From NCBI GenBank assembly GCA_964645585.1, contig CAZYAN010000011.1, positions 13,320-77,319 of the forward strand: a DNA stretch of 64,000 nucleotides. Direction: 5' to 3'. The position numbers and the translations under genes are program-made. Positions 44,114-53,147 of the stretch are shown piece by piece. Positions within the stretch are counted from its first letter, which is position 1, and each line of letters begins with the position of its first letter. Below the pieces are notes generated by a model. That model saw only the letters and a list, made by a program, of their open reading frames with translations, had not been told where the DNA came from and did no database searches. This DNA comes from DATGSL01 sp964645585 (GTDB lineage Bacteria; Verrucomicrobiota; Verrucomicrobiia; Opitutales; T3Sed10-336).

Positions 44114-46408
44114 ATGATCGCTCGTTGCAACGTCATTTTTCTGCTCGCGATTCTCCTTTTCGGTTTCGCCCAAACCGCGAGCCTTGTCGCGGCGTTCGGC
44201 GACCCCCGCGGATTTCTCACCAATGAAACCGTCACCGAGAAGACTCTCCACCCCGGCGTCAAACTTTACCGCGCCGACGGCTTCGAAGGCGGCGCCCCGC
44301 AAGTTACGCACGTCGTGTCAGTCGATCTTTCCGTGCCGAACCTGTCCCTGAAATCGCTGACCGGAGAGCGCTTTGTCGGAAGCACCCAGTATTTTCGCCG
44401 TTCGTTCCCGAGCCAGCTGCAGGTCGATAACGAGGCACTTGTGGCGATCAACACGTCGTTTTTCGACATCGGCTCCACGCAAACTCCCTCCGGATTGATC
44501 GTTCAGGACGGCATCCTGATCCGCGAACCGCAAAGCAGCCGCAATCTCCTCGCCTTCGACACCGGCCGAAAGATGACGGTCCTCAATCTCGGCATGACGG
44601 GAGCGGTCGTGCATAACGGACAATCCCATTCCTTCGTCGGCATGAACCGCAACGCGATCGCCAACGGGCAAATCGTCGTGTACCAGCAGCCGTGGAACCG
44701 AAGTCCCGGAAATTCCAGTCCTTTTACGGACGGGCTCGCGATCACCGAGGTCGTCCTGCGGAAAGGCACGTTTCTCCAGTCGACCCGGAGCAACGTTCCG
44801 TCGCGGCTTTTTGCTGAGGTTCTGTCGATTCGCAACAACCAGGGCCCCGTCACCATTGGCGGTGATCAATTCGTTCTGACCGCCGCCGGGAACGCGCGCT
44901 CTTTCCTGCAAGCGATGCAGCCTGGCAATACCCTGGAGGTACGCTGGACTTTAACCGGCGGTCCCCCCTCCTTTGACTGGAGTTCTGCCACGCAGATCGT
45001 GGCCGGATCCAATCGACTGATCACCAACGGCGTCCGCAACAGCGGAAATACGGCTCACTGGAATAATCGCCACCCGAGGAGCGCCGCGGGAATTTCGGCA
45101 GACGGCACCCAATTGATCCTTCTTCAAGTCGAGGGACGGCAGGCAGGCCGCGCCGAGGGAATGAGTCTGCACGCGATTGCCCGCTACCTCCAGCACATGG
45201 GCGCCATCCAAGCGGTCGAATTCGACGGCGGCGGTTCATCCGGACTCGCCGCGCGGGTTGATGGACTGAATCAATTGGTCAGCACGCCGTCCGACGGAGG
45301 CGAACGGTACGTCCCGGCTGGACTCGGTATCATCGCCGAGTCCGAAGATCCCCACCCGTTTTTCGGCAACATCAGAATCACGCCCGGCGCGGGTGCCGCC
45401 GTCGTTTCCTGGACCACGCTCGCACCCGCGGTGTCCCACGTCATTTTTGGATCCCACACCTACGATCGCCAATCGCGGCCGCCACCTCGCCCTGCGACTC
45501 GGCACAGTGCGCTTCTGACCGGTTTGGAAAAAGTTGGGACGACCTTCCTTCGGCTCGTCGCGGAAACGCCCGGCAGCGGCACGCTCACCTCACACGGCTT
45601 GGAGGTCACGCTCGGGACGCTCACAATGGACGATTCGGAGGCCGCTTATACCGGTTCCTGGCTAACTGGCGCGTATCCCAGCCCCTGGGGTCCGGATTAC
45701 CACCACGCCGTCACAGTAACCGGTGCGGCTTCGCATACGGCTACCTTTTATCCCGACATCACCACCTCGGGGAACTACGACATTTACGTCTGGTTCGTCC
45801 ACGGAGGTAACCGCCCGCCGGACGCTCAATACCGCATTCGCCACGATGGCGGGATCACCTCGCGAACGCTGAATCAGACATCAGGCGGCAGCCAATGGCG
45901 TCTCCTCGCGAGTAATCTCGCCTTCACGGCCGGAGAAGAACGGTATATCCAAATCCTCAATACAAGCAGTATTGCCGGAAGGCACGTGATGGTCGACGGG
46001 CTTCGGATGGATCTTCAACAACCGGCCCCGGCACCGGCGGAGACGCCGCCACTCTGGTGGACCAAGCACTACTTCGACTCCAAAATCCCGGATCCATCCG
46101 CCGATAACGATGGCGACGGCGTGTCGCTCTGGGAAGAATACCTGTGGGCAACCGACCCGACGAATCCCGGCTCGCGTCCTGAAGTGGAGCTGCGTGCCGC
46201 GGAATCCGGCGCGTGGATGCTCAGCTTTTCCCCGTTTCACGAAGGCCGCTCGTACCAGGTGCTCGCGCGCGAAAGCCTGACCGAGGAGTCCGGGTGGACC
46301 TCCGTCAGGCTGGCGGACCCCATACTCGCGGAGGACGGACGCGGGGTTTTCACGATCTCCAGCAATCTTCCTTACCGGTTCTTCCGTCTCGAAGTGTCGG
46401 AACCGTAA
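44114..46408 (+). CDS. Exported phosphodiester glycosidase (NAGPA-like) with golvesin-type and calcium-binding C-terminal domains
   Basis: A 764-residue protein from the ATG at 44114, with a signal peptide (NVIFLLAILLFGFAQTASLVAAF, in part). The phosphodiester glycosidase/NAGPA domain (about 50-400) shows HPRSAAGISADG and AVEFDGGGSSGLA. A fibronectin-III-like region (about 410-480) follows. Then comes a golvesin/xanthan-lyase C-terminal-like domain (about 500-640), marked by YYHHA-like and HVMVDGLRM segments. Next is a calcium-binding stretch, DNDGDGVSLWEEYLWATDP, and a last beta domain. NAGPA removes GlcNAc from a phosphodiester; the bacterial substrate is probably a cell-wall or exopolysaccharide phosphodiester (inference). 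Confidence 0.8.
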   Translation: MIARCNVIFLLAILLFGFAQTASLVAAFGDPRGFLTNETVTEKTLHPGVKLYRADGFEGGAPQVTHVVSVDLSVPNLSLKSLTGERFVGSTQYFRRSFPSQLQVDNEALVAINTSFFDIGSTQTPSGLIVQDGILIREPQSSRNLLAFDTGRKMTVLNLGMTGAVVHNGQSHSFVGMNRNAIANGQIVVYQQPWNRSPGNSSPFTDGLAITEVVLRKGTFLQSTRSNVPSRLFAEVLSIRNNQGPVTIGGDQFVLTAAGNARSFLQAMQPGNTLEVRWTLTGGPPSFDWSSATQIVAGSNRLITNGVRNSGNTAHWNNRHPRSAAGISADGTQLILLQVEGRQAGRAEGMSLHAIARYLQHMGAIQAVEFDGGGSSGLAARVDGLNQLVSTPSDGGERYVPAGLGIIAESEDPHPFFGNIRITPGAGAAVVSWTTLAPAVSHVIFGSHTYDRQSRPPPRPATRHSALLTGLEKVGTTFLRLVAETPGSGTLTSHGLEVTLGTLTMDDSEAAYTGSWLTGAYPSPWGPDYHHAVTVTGAASHTATFYPDITTSGNYDIYVWFVHGGNRPPDAQYRIRHDGGITSRTLNQTSGGSQWRLLASNLAFTAGEERYIQILNTSSIAGRHVMVDGLRMDLQQPAPAPAETPPLWWTKHYFDSKIPDPSADNDGDGVSLWEEYLWATDPTNPGSRPEVELRAAESGAWMLSFSPFHEGRSYQVLARESLTEESGWTSVRLADPILAEDGRGVFTISSNLPYRFFRLEVSEP

Positions 46409-46438
46409 TCGTAAATCAAACGATTGCTTACATTCACA

Positions 46439-47755
46439 TCAGCGAGCGCTGGCGAGATCGATTTCCACGATCGGCAGACTGTAGGTCCGCGCGTCAGGGC
46501 GTGACAGCCAGCGAAGGGAAAAGTCAAGCGGGCGCATCCGTACCTGTTGAAGCTCGCCGTCGCTGCCGTATTGGATCGTTTCGAATTCGTTTCCCTGGAT
46601 GCCGTAAATCAAAATCACTTCGGCGGGCGCCGCCTCATAGTTCTGCGGCGCCACAACAACAAATCCGCTCTCCAGGGTGCGGCGGATGATTTCAACGCCG
46701 TCCCGCCGGGCGAACAAGCGGGTCTGTCCCTGCTGGTTCCGAAGATCGCCGCGGTTGACATCGCGATACTCCGCTCGCATTTGCAGCTCGTGAAATCGGG
46801 CCGGCAATGTCTGCAAAGCGTCCGGCGCCGTCCCCTTTAAAACAGCGGAGATGGTCCGCAAAGTTTCGCGATGTTCGGATGGGTCGGGAACTCCACCGCC
46901 GCCGGAACGAGGCGGGGGCAGGGGCACCAAGGCGTTGATCAAAATGTCCTCGAGCTCGCGGTAGTCGAGGCGCTCCGGCTTACTGCGAGGGCTGCCGGGG
47001 TCCATCACCCAAAACGCTTTTCGGCGATCGTCATAACCGACGACTGCCACGGCGTGCGCGTTCGTTGGCGTTCGGTAGGCCATCAACGCGGGATATCCCT
47101 GATCGATGGCCGTTCGAATTCCGTTCATCAAGTTTCCCAGCATGGCCGGCCGGTCATAGGCATAAGGCAGGATCACGCTGTCGATGCGCAGATTTCGCAA
47201 AGCCTGCTGCAAGTCGGAGAAATTCGTCCCCCCGCTTTTTGCCGAATTTTTGGAGGTCAATTCAGCGATATCGTCTTGATCGTAAGTAAACCCGTGAAAC
47301 CGCAGCGCCATTTCGGCCGACGCGGGCACGCAGAAGTTCTCGCGCTGCAATACATGCCGCACACCTCGAATTTCCGCCTTCTCCGGCAACCCGCTGCCGT
47401 CGAAAACTCCGCTCCGAAAAAACGTCAGCCGCTCCTCGTGCTGACGCAGCTGGGATTCGTGCAGATACTGCTGATCAACGGCGGATAATTCGGCTGGTTT
47501 CAAGGTAACCCTCCGCCCGTCCGCGCCTTGGAGCACTACCTCATTCGGGTCAAACCGCTCGAGATGCCCGACGAACGTGCTGCCGGCTTGACTTGTCCAC
47601 GTGCGAATCTCGCTCGGAGCGGCCAAACCCGTCGCGCCGCCGCAAGCCGCCGATGCGGCCATCGCCAGAAAACACCAGACCGGTCGGAGGGCCTGCCGAA
47701 GTGGCCGCTTCGACCGCGGATCGAAAAACTCTTCCCGCCGACGCAGCGATCCCAT
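46439..47755 (-). CDS. Exported SHD1-like domain fused to a C39-like cysteine peptidase
   Basis: A 438-residue protein with an N-terminal export signal (VWCFLAMAASAACGG). Residues about 50-95 are SHD1-like (RTWTSQAGSTFVGHLERF, VTLKPAELSAVDQQYL), a small beta domain common in planctomycetes and verrucomicrobia. Residues about 135-270 form a C39/papain-like fold with Cys142 (NFCVPASAEMAL), His234 (NAHAVAVVGYDD) and Asp252 (WVMDPGS) as a full catalytic triad. The C-terminal 150 residues are uncharacterised, perhaps a second degenerate copy. C39 enzymes usually cleave Gly-Gly leaders inside transporters; this one is free-standing, so a different role is likely. Confidence 0.75.
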   Translation of the reverse strand: MGSLRRREEFFDPRSKRPLRQALRPVWCFLAMAASAACGGATGLAAPSEIRTWTSQAGSTFVGHLERFDPNEVVLQGADGRRVTLKPAELSAVDQQYLHESQLRQHEERLTFFRSGVFDGSGLPEKAEIRGVRHVLQRENFCVPASAEMALRFHGFTYDQDDIAELTSKNSAKSGGTNFSDLQQALRNLRIDSVILPYAYDRPAMLGNLMNGIRTAIDQGYPALMAYRTPTNAHAVAVVGYDDRRKAFWVMDPGSPRSKPERLDYRELEDILINALVPLPPPRSGGGGVPDPSEHRETLRTISAVLKGTAPDALQTLPARFHELQMRAEYRDVNRGDLRNQQGQTRLFARRDGVEIIRRTLESGFVVVAPQNYEAAPAEVILIYGIQGNEFETIQYGSDGELQQVRMRPLDFSLRWLSRPDARTYSLPIVEIDLASAR

Positions 47756-47762
47756 GCCTTCG

Positions 47763-49079
47763 TCAGGCCGGAAAGGTCCGGTTGAGCTGCGTTTCTCCGG
47801 GGCTGGCCACAGGAAATTCCGGTACGGTGGTGATGCTGAAATCCTTCGGGAAGAGATCCATATCAGCGTTCAGCACTTCGTCCCACGTCAGTTCCTTGCC
47901 GGTGTAAGCCGCCTCGCGGCCGAGGATGCCGGTCAGCGTGCTTTCCGCCACCGAGAGCGCTTCGTTGAGCGGCTTCTTTTCCTGGATGCTTTTGACGAGG
48001 TCGATGTGTGTCTGCACGTACGGATTGTTTCCGCGCTCGTTCATTTCGAACAGAACGGTTCCGTCGTGCGAGACGATCTTGGAGTTGCCCGGATTGATTT
48101 CCGCGACACCGCGCGTGCCAATCACACGATTGGAATTGCGGTTGGCCGTGCCGCGCATCTGCCGGCAGGTCGCCTGCACCCGCGCCCCGTTGCCGTATTC
48201 ATACTCAACGCTGAAGTGATCGTAAATGTGGCCAAACTCCGGGCCGGTCCGAACCTGCCGGCCGCCGGTCGCGATCGCCCGCACCGGGTGACCTTGGAAA
48301 ATCCAGTCGAAGGTATCGAGATTGTGGACGAACTGCTCGACGATATGGTCGCCGGAAAGCCACGTGTAGTAATACCAGTTGAGGCATTGCCACTCGAGCT
48401 CCGTCATTCCCGCCGCCCGCTGGCGGCTCCAGATGGGACCGGTCATATAATATTCCTGGCCGCCCACAAGCTCGCCGATAGCGCCGTCATGGATTGCTTT
48501 TACCGCCTCAACGAAGCTTGGCTGCCGCCGATACTGGGTGCCCGCAACGATCGAAAGTCCTTTCTTTCGCCCCTCCTCGCCAGCCTTCAGGACGGCTCGG
48601 ACGCCGGCTGAATCAACAGCGATCGGCTTCTCCATGAAAATGTTCAATCCATGGTCAACAGCGGCTTGGACGTGCTGCGGCCGGAAGCCGGGAGGCGTCG
48701 CGAGAATGACATAATCAACACCGCTGTTCATGACGCCGAGGTAGGCGTCAAAGCCGCTAAAACGCCGGCTCGCCGGGACGTTGATCCGGTCGCCGGCTTC
48801 CTTGACAAGCGCCGCGTGCGAATGCTCCAGCCGATCGGCGAACAAGTCGCCCATCGCGTAAATTTCGACGTTCGGGTTGCCGGTAAGCGAGTTGTTTGCG
48901 GCGCCTGTTCCGCGGCCGCCGCAGCCGATCAGACCGATGCGGATTTTATCCGAACCGGCCGCATAGGCGAAATTGCCGGTGGCAAGCAGCCCGGCGCTGA
49001 TTCCGGCGATGCCTTTGGCGGTTTGTTTCACAAAATCTCTCCGGCTTAAGCCAGAGCGGGGTCGTTCACTCTTCATCAT
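47763..49079 (-). CDS. Tat-exported Gfo/Idh/MocA family oxidoreductase
   Basis: A 438-residue protein with a twin-arginine signal, SRRDFVKQTAKGIAG, so it is folded with its nicotinamide cofactor before export. The Rossmann fold has IGLIGCGGRGTGA. The conserved Lys is in FMEKPIAVD, and YRRQPSFVEAV and GDHIVEQFVHNLD are typical of the large verrucomicrobial/planctomycetal Tat-Gfo/Idh group. The substrate is a sugar derivative but unknown. It precedes the SHD1-C39 gene by 7 bp on the same strand, so the two may form a transcription unit. Confidence 0.9.
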   Translation of the reverse strand: MMKSERPRSGLSRRDFVKQTAKGIAGISAGLLATGNFAYAAGSDKIRIGLIGCGGRGTGAANNSLTGNPNVEIYAMGDLFADRLEHSHAALVKEAGDRINVPASRRFSGFDAYLGVMNSGVDYVILATPPGFRPQHVQAAVDHGLNIFMEKPIAVDSAGVRAVLKAGEEGRKKGLSIVAGTQYRRQPSFVEAVKAIHDGAIGELVGGQEYYMTGPIWSRQRAAGMTELEWQCLNWYYYTWLSGDHIVEQFVHNLDTFDWIFQGHPVRAIATGGRQVRTGPEFGHIYDHFSVEYEYGNGARVQATCRQMRGTANRNSNRVIGTRGVAEINPGNSKIVSHDGTVLFEMNERGNNPYVQTHIDLVKSIQEKKPLNEALSVAESTLTGILGREAAYTGKELTWDEVLNADMDLFPKDFSITTVPEFPVASPGETQLNRTFPA

Positions 49080-49225
49080 GCGGATACCATGACTGCAAAA
49101 GTCCCGCCAGACAATCCGAAACCGGGGGAGGAATTTTGAATTTCTTAGTTACCAATGGTCATGTTTCATTTTGTCAATCGACGGGTCGCGGTACCGCAAG
49201 CTCGGAGGCTTACGCCGCATGGATC

Positions 49226-49858
49226 TTACGAGCCGGCATTCAGGAGCCGCGGCACCCGGCGAAGCTCCGCTCTCCAGATACTTTGCAACTGCTGAAAATC
49301 TTCCGACTTCGAGCCGCTGCGGATACAGTAATCATATTCGACCCAATGCCGCATTTCCTCTTCCGCGCGGCGAAGCCTCCGTTCAATCGCCCCGTCGTCC
49401 TCCGTCCCCCGCGCCCGCAGTCGCTCGCGCAGAACGTCGAGATTCGGCGGCAGAACAAATACCGAAACCATCCGGCCCCGCACCACCGGGTCTTGCTCCG
49501 CTAATCCGCGGATCGTCGCGGCCCCTTGCACGTCGATATTCAACGCGACGCTCTGCGAACGCGCGAGTTTCTCATGAATCTCGCGCTTCAACGTTCCATA
49601 ACGCGCGCCATGCACACCGGCGTATTCAAGGAATTCCCCCGACTCGACCGACCGCTCGAATTCCTCCTCGCTCAGGAAGTAGTAGTCCTGCCCGTCAACT
49701 TCGGCGGTCCGCGGCGCGCGCGTCGTGCAGGTGATCGCGCGCCGCACGGACGGCTCGCTCGCAACAAGGCGCTCGCAAAGCGTCGTCTTTCCAGAACCGG
49801 CCGGCCCGGAGACGATTAACAGCAGCGACGGATCGGTCGTGGGAAAACGAAATGGCAT
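49226..49858 (-). CDS. gmk: Guanylate kinase
   Basis: A 210-residue enzyme converting GMP to GDP. The P-loop GPAGSGKT is at 18-25. The GMP-binding region includes TTRAPRTAEVDGQDYYFLS, and the core has LNIDVQGA. The lid is SVFVLPPNLDVLRERLRARG (in part). The ATG at 49858 is chosen; the longer frame to 49894 begins with a TTG and overlaps the upstream gene. In many bacteria gmk precedes rpoZ; no rpoZ follows it here. Confidence 0.93.
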   Translation of the reverse strand: MPFRFPTTDPSLLLIVSGPAGSGKTTLCERLVASEPSVRRAITCTTRAPRTAEVDGQDYYFLSEEEFERSVESGEFLEYAGVHGARYGTLKREIHEKLARSQSVALNIDVQGAATIRGLAEQDPVVRGRMVSVFVLPPNLDVLRERLRARGTEDDGAIERRLRRAEEEMRHWVEYDYCIRSGSKSEDFQQLQSIWRAELRRVPRLLNAGS

Positions 49859-49868
49859 CGGAAGGCGA

Positions 49869-50411
49869 TCAGGATCCGTAGGTGAATGCGACAATGTTCA
49901 GCAGCAGGCCGTAGGCGACCAGCAGTCCGCCAAAAACCCGCGGACGCCGATCGGTCGCGAAAAGCCAGTTGAAAAAGTCCCGCAGCCGGAACGGCGAAAC
50001 CCCGAGATAAATGGCAACCACAATCGCCGCGTAAACCAAGCTCACCAAAAACAAACGCGTCGCGGGCTCCTGCAAAAAAGCGGGCGTCAAGAGAACCCAG
50101 GCAATCAGCAGAACCAGGATCGAAAGGCCGCGCACCGCGAGAAATTCTTTCACATGGACGAACGACAGCCCCGCGATCGCCGCGAAGCCGACAAAAAGGT
50201 AGCCGCGATACGCGCCAAAATCGGCCTCGCCAAGCTGCAAGACCCGGTAAAGAAACCAGATCGACCCGAGCCCCATCGTTACGTACGCCGCCAAACGCGA
50301 ACGCGGAAACGCCTTGGCGTAAAGGGCGGCGGTCTTCGCGTCCCACAACAGAAACGCGCCGGCGAACAACAAGACCAGACCGGTCAGAAAGGTGGCGAGG
50401 AAAAGCGACAT
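49869..50411 (-). CDS. Small polytopic membrane protein of unknown function
   Basis: A 180-residue protein with about five or six predicted membrane helices (for example FLATFLTGLVLLFAGAFLL, GYLFVGFAAIAGLSFV and LVYAAIVVAIYLGV, each in part). It lies 10 bp upstream of gmk on the same strand, probably co-transcribed. I do not recognise the family. The aromatic and charged loops contain no obvious catalytic motif. Confidence 0.65.
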   Translation of the reverse strand: MSLFLATFLTGLVLLFAGAFLLWDAKTAALYAKAFPRSRLAAYVTMGLGSIWFLYRVLQLGEADFGAYRGYLFVGFAAIAGLSFVHVKEFLAVRGLSILVLLIAWVLLTPAFLQEPATRLFLVSLVYAAIVVAIYLGVSPFRLRDFFNWLFATDRRPRVFGGLLVAYGLLLNIVAFTYGS

Positions 50412-50657
50412 GTGTGGAATCTGGAAAAGCGGATTCTCTGCCCGCGAGACTCATCGGCCCCCGACTCCTTCTTGTAGCAGGTCGGACAGAAAGGGGAGAA
50501 TTTTGATCACTCCAGCGCCGATGGCAAGGCCGCACGCTTCATCCTGGACCTAATTTTACCAGAGAGAATACAGAAAGCACAAAGAAGAGCATGCACTCTC
50601 CGGATCCTGAGCACCAAGAATCCAAATCCGGACGCAGCGACTTTGCGTGAGTTTTCT

Positions 50658-52037
50658 TTACCCGATCGCGGACGCTTCGACGCCGGCGAGCACGAGCGAT
50701 CCGTAAAGCGAACTCGCGGTCACCCGCTCAATTCGCACAGGAACGAGTTCACCGACCAGCCGGTCACTCGCTTCAAAATGCACGATTCGATTGCCGCGGT
50801 TCCGCCCCATGTAGCGCGTCCCTTTCCGGCTCAACCCCTCAACCAGCACTTCCTGCTCCGTCCCCAGCAGGCTCTGGTTTCGCCGCAGCGAGCTTTCGCG
50901 CAGCATGCTGAGGAGTGCCTGGTTCCGCTCCTCCTTGACCTCCTCCGGCACCTGACCAGGCATCGTCGCGGCAGGCGTTCCGCTGCGGATGCTGTACTTG
51001 AAAACGTACGCCATGTCGTAGCCGACTTGCGAAAAAATCTCCCGCGTCTGCTCAAAATCCTCGTCGGTCTCGCCAGGGAAGCCGACGATGATGTCGGTCG
51101 AAAAATACATGCCGGGAACCGCCTCCCGCAAACGGTCGACGATATCCATGTATTTCTCGCGCGAATACGGCCGGTTCATCGCCTTGAGAATCCGGTTCGA
51201 ACCGGATTGCAGGGGCAAGTGAACGCACTCGCAAAGTTTCGGAAGGTCGCGGAACGCATCGGCAAGGTCCGCATTGAAACCGCGCGGGTGCGGCGACGTG
51301 AAACGAATCCGCTCGAGTCCGTCGATCTCGTGCAGCCGCTCGATCAGTTGCACGAACCCGCCCTTTCCGTTCACCGGCGGTATCATCCCGCGGCCGTAAC
51401 TGGTCACGATCTGTCCGAGCAGCGTCACTTCGCGCGTGCCGCCGGCAACCAGCTCTTCGACCTCGCGGGCAATTTCTTCAATCGGACGCGACCGCTCCTG
51501 CCCCCGGGTTTTTGGAACGATGCAAAAGGTGCAGCTCATGTTGCACCCTTGCATGATCGACACGAACGCGGCCACGCGCCGTTCGCCGTCCAGTTGATGG
51601 TGATCGCGAATCGTGTTCTGGGAATCCGCTTCCTCCTCGAGATCGACAATTGACGAAGCCCGCGGCGCGCCGCCCTCGATCCCGCTCAGGAGGCGATCGA
51701 GGTATTCCGGCACGTGATGGAAACGCTGCGTCCCGACAACCAAATCGAGATCCGGAAGCCGGTCGAGCAGCTCCGCCCCGCGGTTTTGCGCCATGCAGCC
51801 CATGATCCCGAGGATGAAGCGCGGGTTCTTCTTTTTGCGCTTCGCCAGATAGCGCCCCTTGCCGATCGCCTTCTGCTCCGCGAGATCGCGCACACTGCAC
51901 GTGTTCAGCAAAACGATGTCCGCGTCTTCCTCGCTGCCGATAATCTCGTACCCGCGGTCGCGCAGCATCGCCGCGACCGCTTCGGAATCACGAACGTTCA
52001 TTTGGCAGCCGTAGGTTTTAATGTAGACCCGGTTCAT
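50658..52037 (-). CDS. miaB: tRNA-2-methylthio-N6-dimethylallyladenosine synthase
   Basis: A 459-residue radical-SAM methylthiotransferase that modifies i6A37 in tRNAs reading UNN codons. It has two Fe-S clusters: the UPF0004 N-terminal one with Cys11, Cys47 and Cys81, and the radical-SAM CNMSCTFC with Cys165, Cys169 and Cys172. A C-terminal TRAM domain follows (LVEGLSRKGTRYMGRNRGN, in part). The ATG at 52037 is the real start; the longer frame to 52211 only translates the two heptad arrays upstream. It is divergent from pdxH. Confidence 0.96.
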   Translation of the reverse strand: MNRVYIKTYGCQMNVRDSEAVAAMLRDRGYEIIGSEEDADIVLLNTCSVRDLAEQKAIGKGRYLAKRKKKNPRFILGIMGCMAQNRGAELLDRLPDLDLVVGTQRFHHVPEYLDRLLSGIEGGAPRASSIVDLEEEADSQNTIRDHHQLDGERRVAAFVSIMQGCNMSCTFCIVPKTRGQERSRPIEEIAREVEELVAGGTREVTLLGQIVTSYGRGMIPPVNGKGGFVQLIERLHEIDGLERIRFTSPHPRGFNADLADAFRDLPKLCECVHLPLQSGSNRILKAMNRPYSREKYMDIVDRLREAVPGMYFSTDIIVGFPGETDEDFEQTREIFSQVGYDMAYVFKYSIRSGTPAATMPGQVPEEVKEERNQALLSMLRESSLRRNQSLLGTEQEVLVEGLSRKGTRYMGRNRGNRIVHFEASDRLVGELVPVRIERVTASSLYGSLVLAGVEASAIG

Positions 52038-52088
52038 TTCATCGAGGGAAGCCAAAACCTTACGAAACCGCCCCGACGCGTCAAAAGG

Positions 52089-52123
52089 GATTTTAGATTT
52101 CGGATTGCGGATTTTGGATTGAC
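52089..52123. repeat. Heptad array, GATTTYG type (5 units)
   Basis: Units GATTTTA, GATTTCG, GATTGCG, GATTTTG, GATTGAC in strict 7-bp period. It shares its consensus with the array at 32106-32140, and lies between the divergent miaB and pdxH genes, 21 bp from the AGCACCA array. Confidence 0.75.
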
Positions 52124-52143
52124 TCCATGAGCGGCGAACAATC

Positions 52144-52219
52144 AGCACCAAGCACCAAGCACCAAGCACCAAGCACCAAGCACCAAGCACCAAGCACCAA
52201 GCACATCCCAACGGGATTC
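52144..52219 (+). repeat. Heptad array (AGCACCA)x8 with terminal hairpin
   Basis: Eight perfect AGCACCA copies (52144-52199), then AGCAC and the hairpin ATCCCAACGGGAT (52205-52217) followed by TC. The end structure matches that at 36664-36680, where one extra C-G pair is present on both arms, so the stem, not just the sequence, is conserved. Confidence 0.85.
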
Positions 52220-52273
52220 CCCCCGGATATTCGCTTTGCCTCAGTCAGCCACTTGCGTTACAAATGGGCGATT

Positions 52274-52912
52274 ATGGCATCTGTCGCTGATCTGCGCCGG
52301 GAATACGGCCGTTACGGGCTTGTGGAGGAGTCCATGGAGAAATCGCCGGTCGACCAGTTTCGAATCTGGTTCGAGCAAGCCCTGTCGGCAAATGTGGTCG
52401 AACCGAACGCCATGACGCTCGCCACCGCCGATGTCACGGGGCAGCCATCCGCGCGAATCGTCCTGCTCAAAGGCTTCGATGAAAGCGGCTTTGTCTTTTT
52501 TACCAATTACCAGAGCGCAAAAGGGCGCGAACTCCTGGAAAATCCTCTTGCAGCCCTTGTCTTCTTTTGGGCGGAACTCGAGCGACAAGTGCGGATAAAC
52601 GGCGAAGTCGAAAAAACCAGTGACGATGAATCCGAAGCTTACTTCCGGACGCGCCCGCGCCTGAGTCAGCTCGGCGCCCATGTCTCCCGGCAAGGCAGAG
52701 TGATCGCCAATCGCGCTGAACTCGAACAGCGAATGGCGGCCGTTAGCCAGGAATTCGAAGGGATGGACGTCCCGCGCCCGGAGAACTGGGGCGGTTTCCG
52801 CGTAGCGCCGCGCACCGTCGAGTTTTGGCAGGGCCGCCCCGGCCGCCTGCACGACCGAATTCGCTACGTGCGTCAGGACGGCAGCTGGAGGCTGGAACGC
52901 CTGGCGCCGTGA
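52274..52912 (+). CDS. pdxH: Pyridoxamine/pyridoxine 5'-phosphate oxidase
   Basis: A 212-residue FMN flavoprotein making pyridoxal 5'-phosphate. It has LATADVTGQPSARIVLLKGFD (in part), FFTNYQSAKGRELLENP (in part), FFWAELERQVRING and the C-terminal FWQGRPGRLHDRIRY with the substrate-binding RLHDR. The ATG at 52274 gives a normal length. The longer frame to 52127 would translate the AGCACCA array and is rejected. It is divergent from miaB. Confidence 0.94.
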   Translation: MASVADLRREYGRYGLVEESMEKSPVDQFRIWFEQALSANVVEPNAMTLATADVTGQPSARIVLLKGFDESGFVFFTNYQSAKGRELLENPLAALVFFWAELERQVRINGEVEKTSDDESEAYFRTRPRLSQLGAHVSRQGRVIANRAELEQRMAAVSQEFEGMDVPRPENWGGFRVAPRTVEFWQGRPGRLHDRIRYVRQDGSWRLERLAP

Positions 52913-53147
52913 ATTCTTGAGTCCCTGTCTTCGCGTTGGCGGTCTTCACCATTGTCCACCGGCTTACGCCGGCTGCTGCTGCAAAATTTCCGCAGCGGCG
53001 CTTGTGAGAGTGGGGGTCGATTGCGGCAAGCCGCGTGTTCAGGTCCAATCCGCAAGTTGTAAAAAAATTCTCTTTTTGCCCTTCCCATCCGCCGCCAGCG
53101 CGGTCGCGGCTTGTCAATCAATCGAAAATCAGGCAGATTTCGCCACC

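Noticed and set aside
52144..52199. The heptad array as a CRISPR or coding repeat
   Set aside because: Units are 7 bp without spacers and no cas genes are present; frames through it are not protein-like.
52038..52211. Extended miaB N-terminus rich in repeated Cys-Leu-Val-Leu-Gly-Ala-Trp
   Set aside because: It is only the translation of the AGCACCA heptad array; the family start is at 52037.
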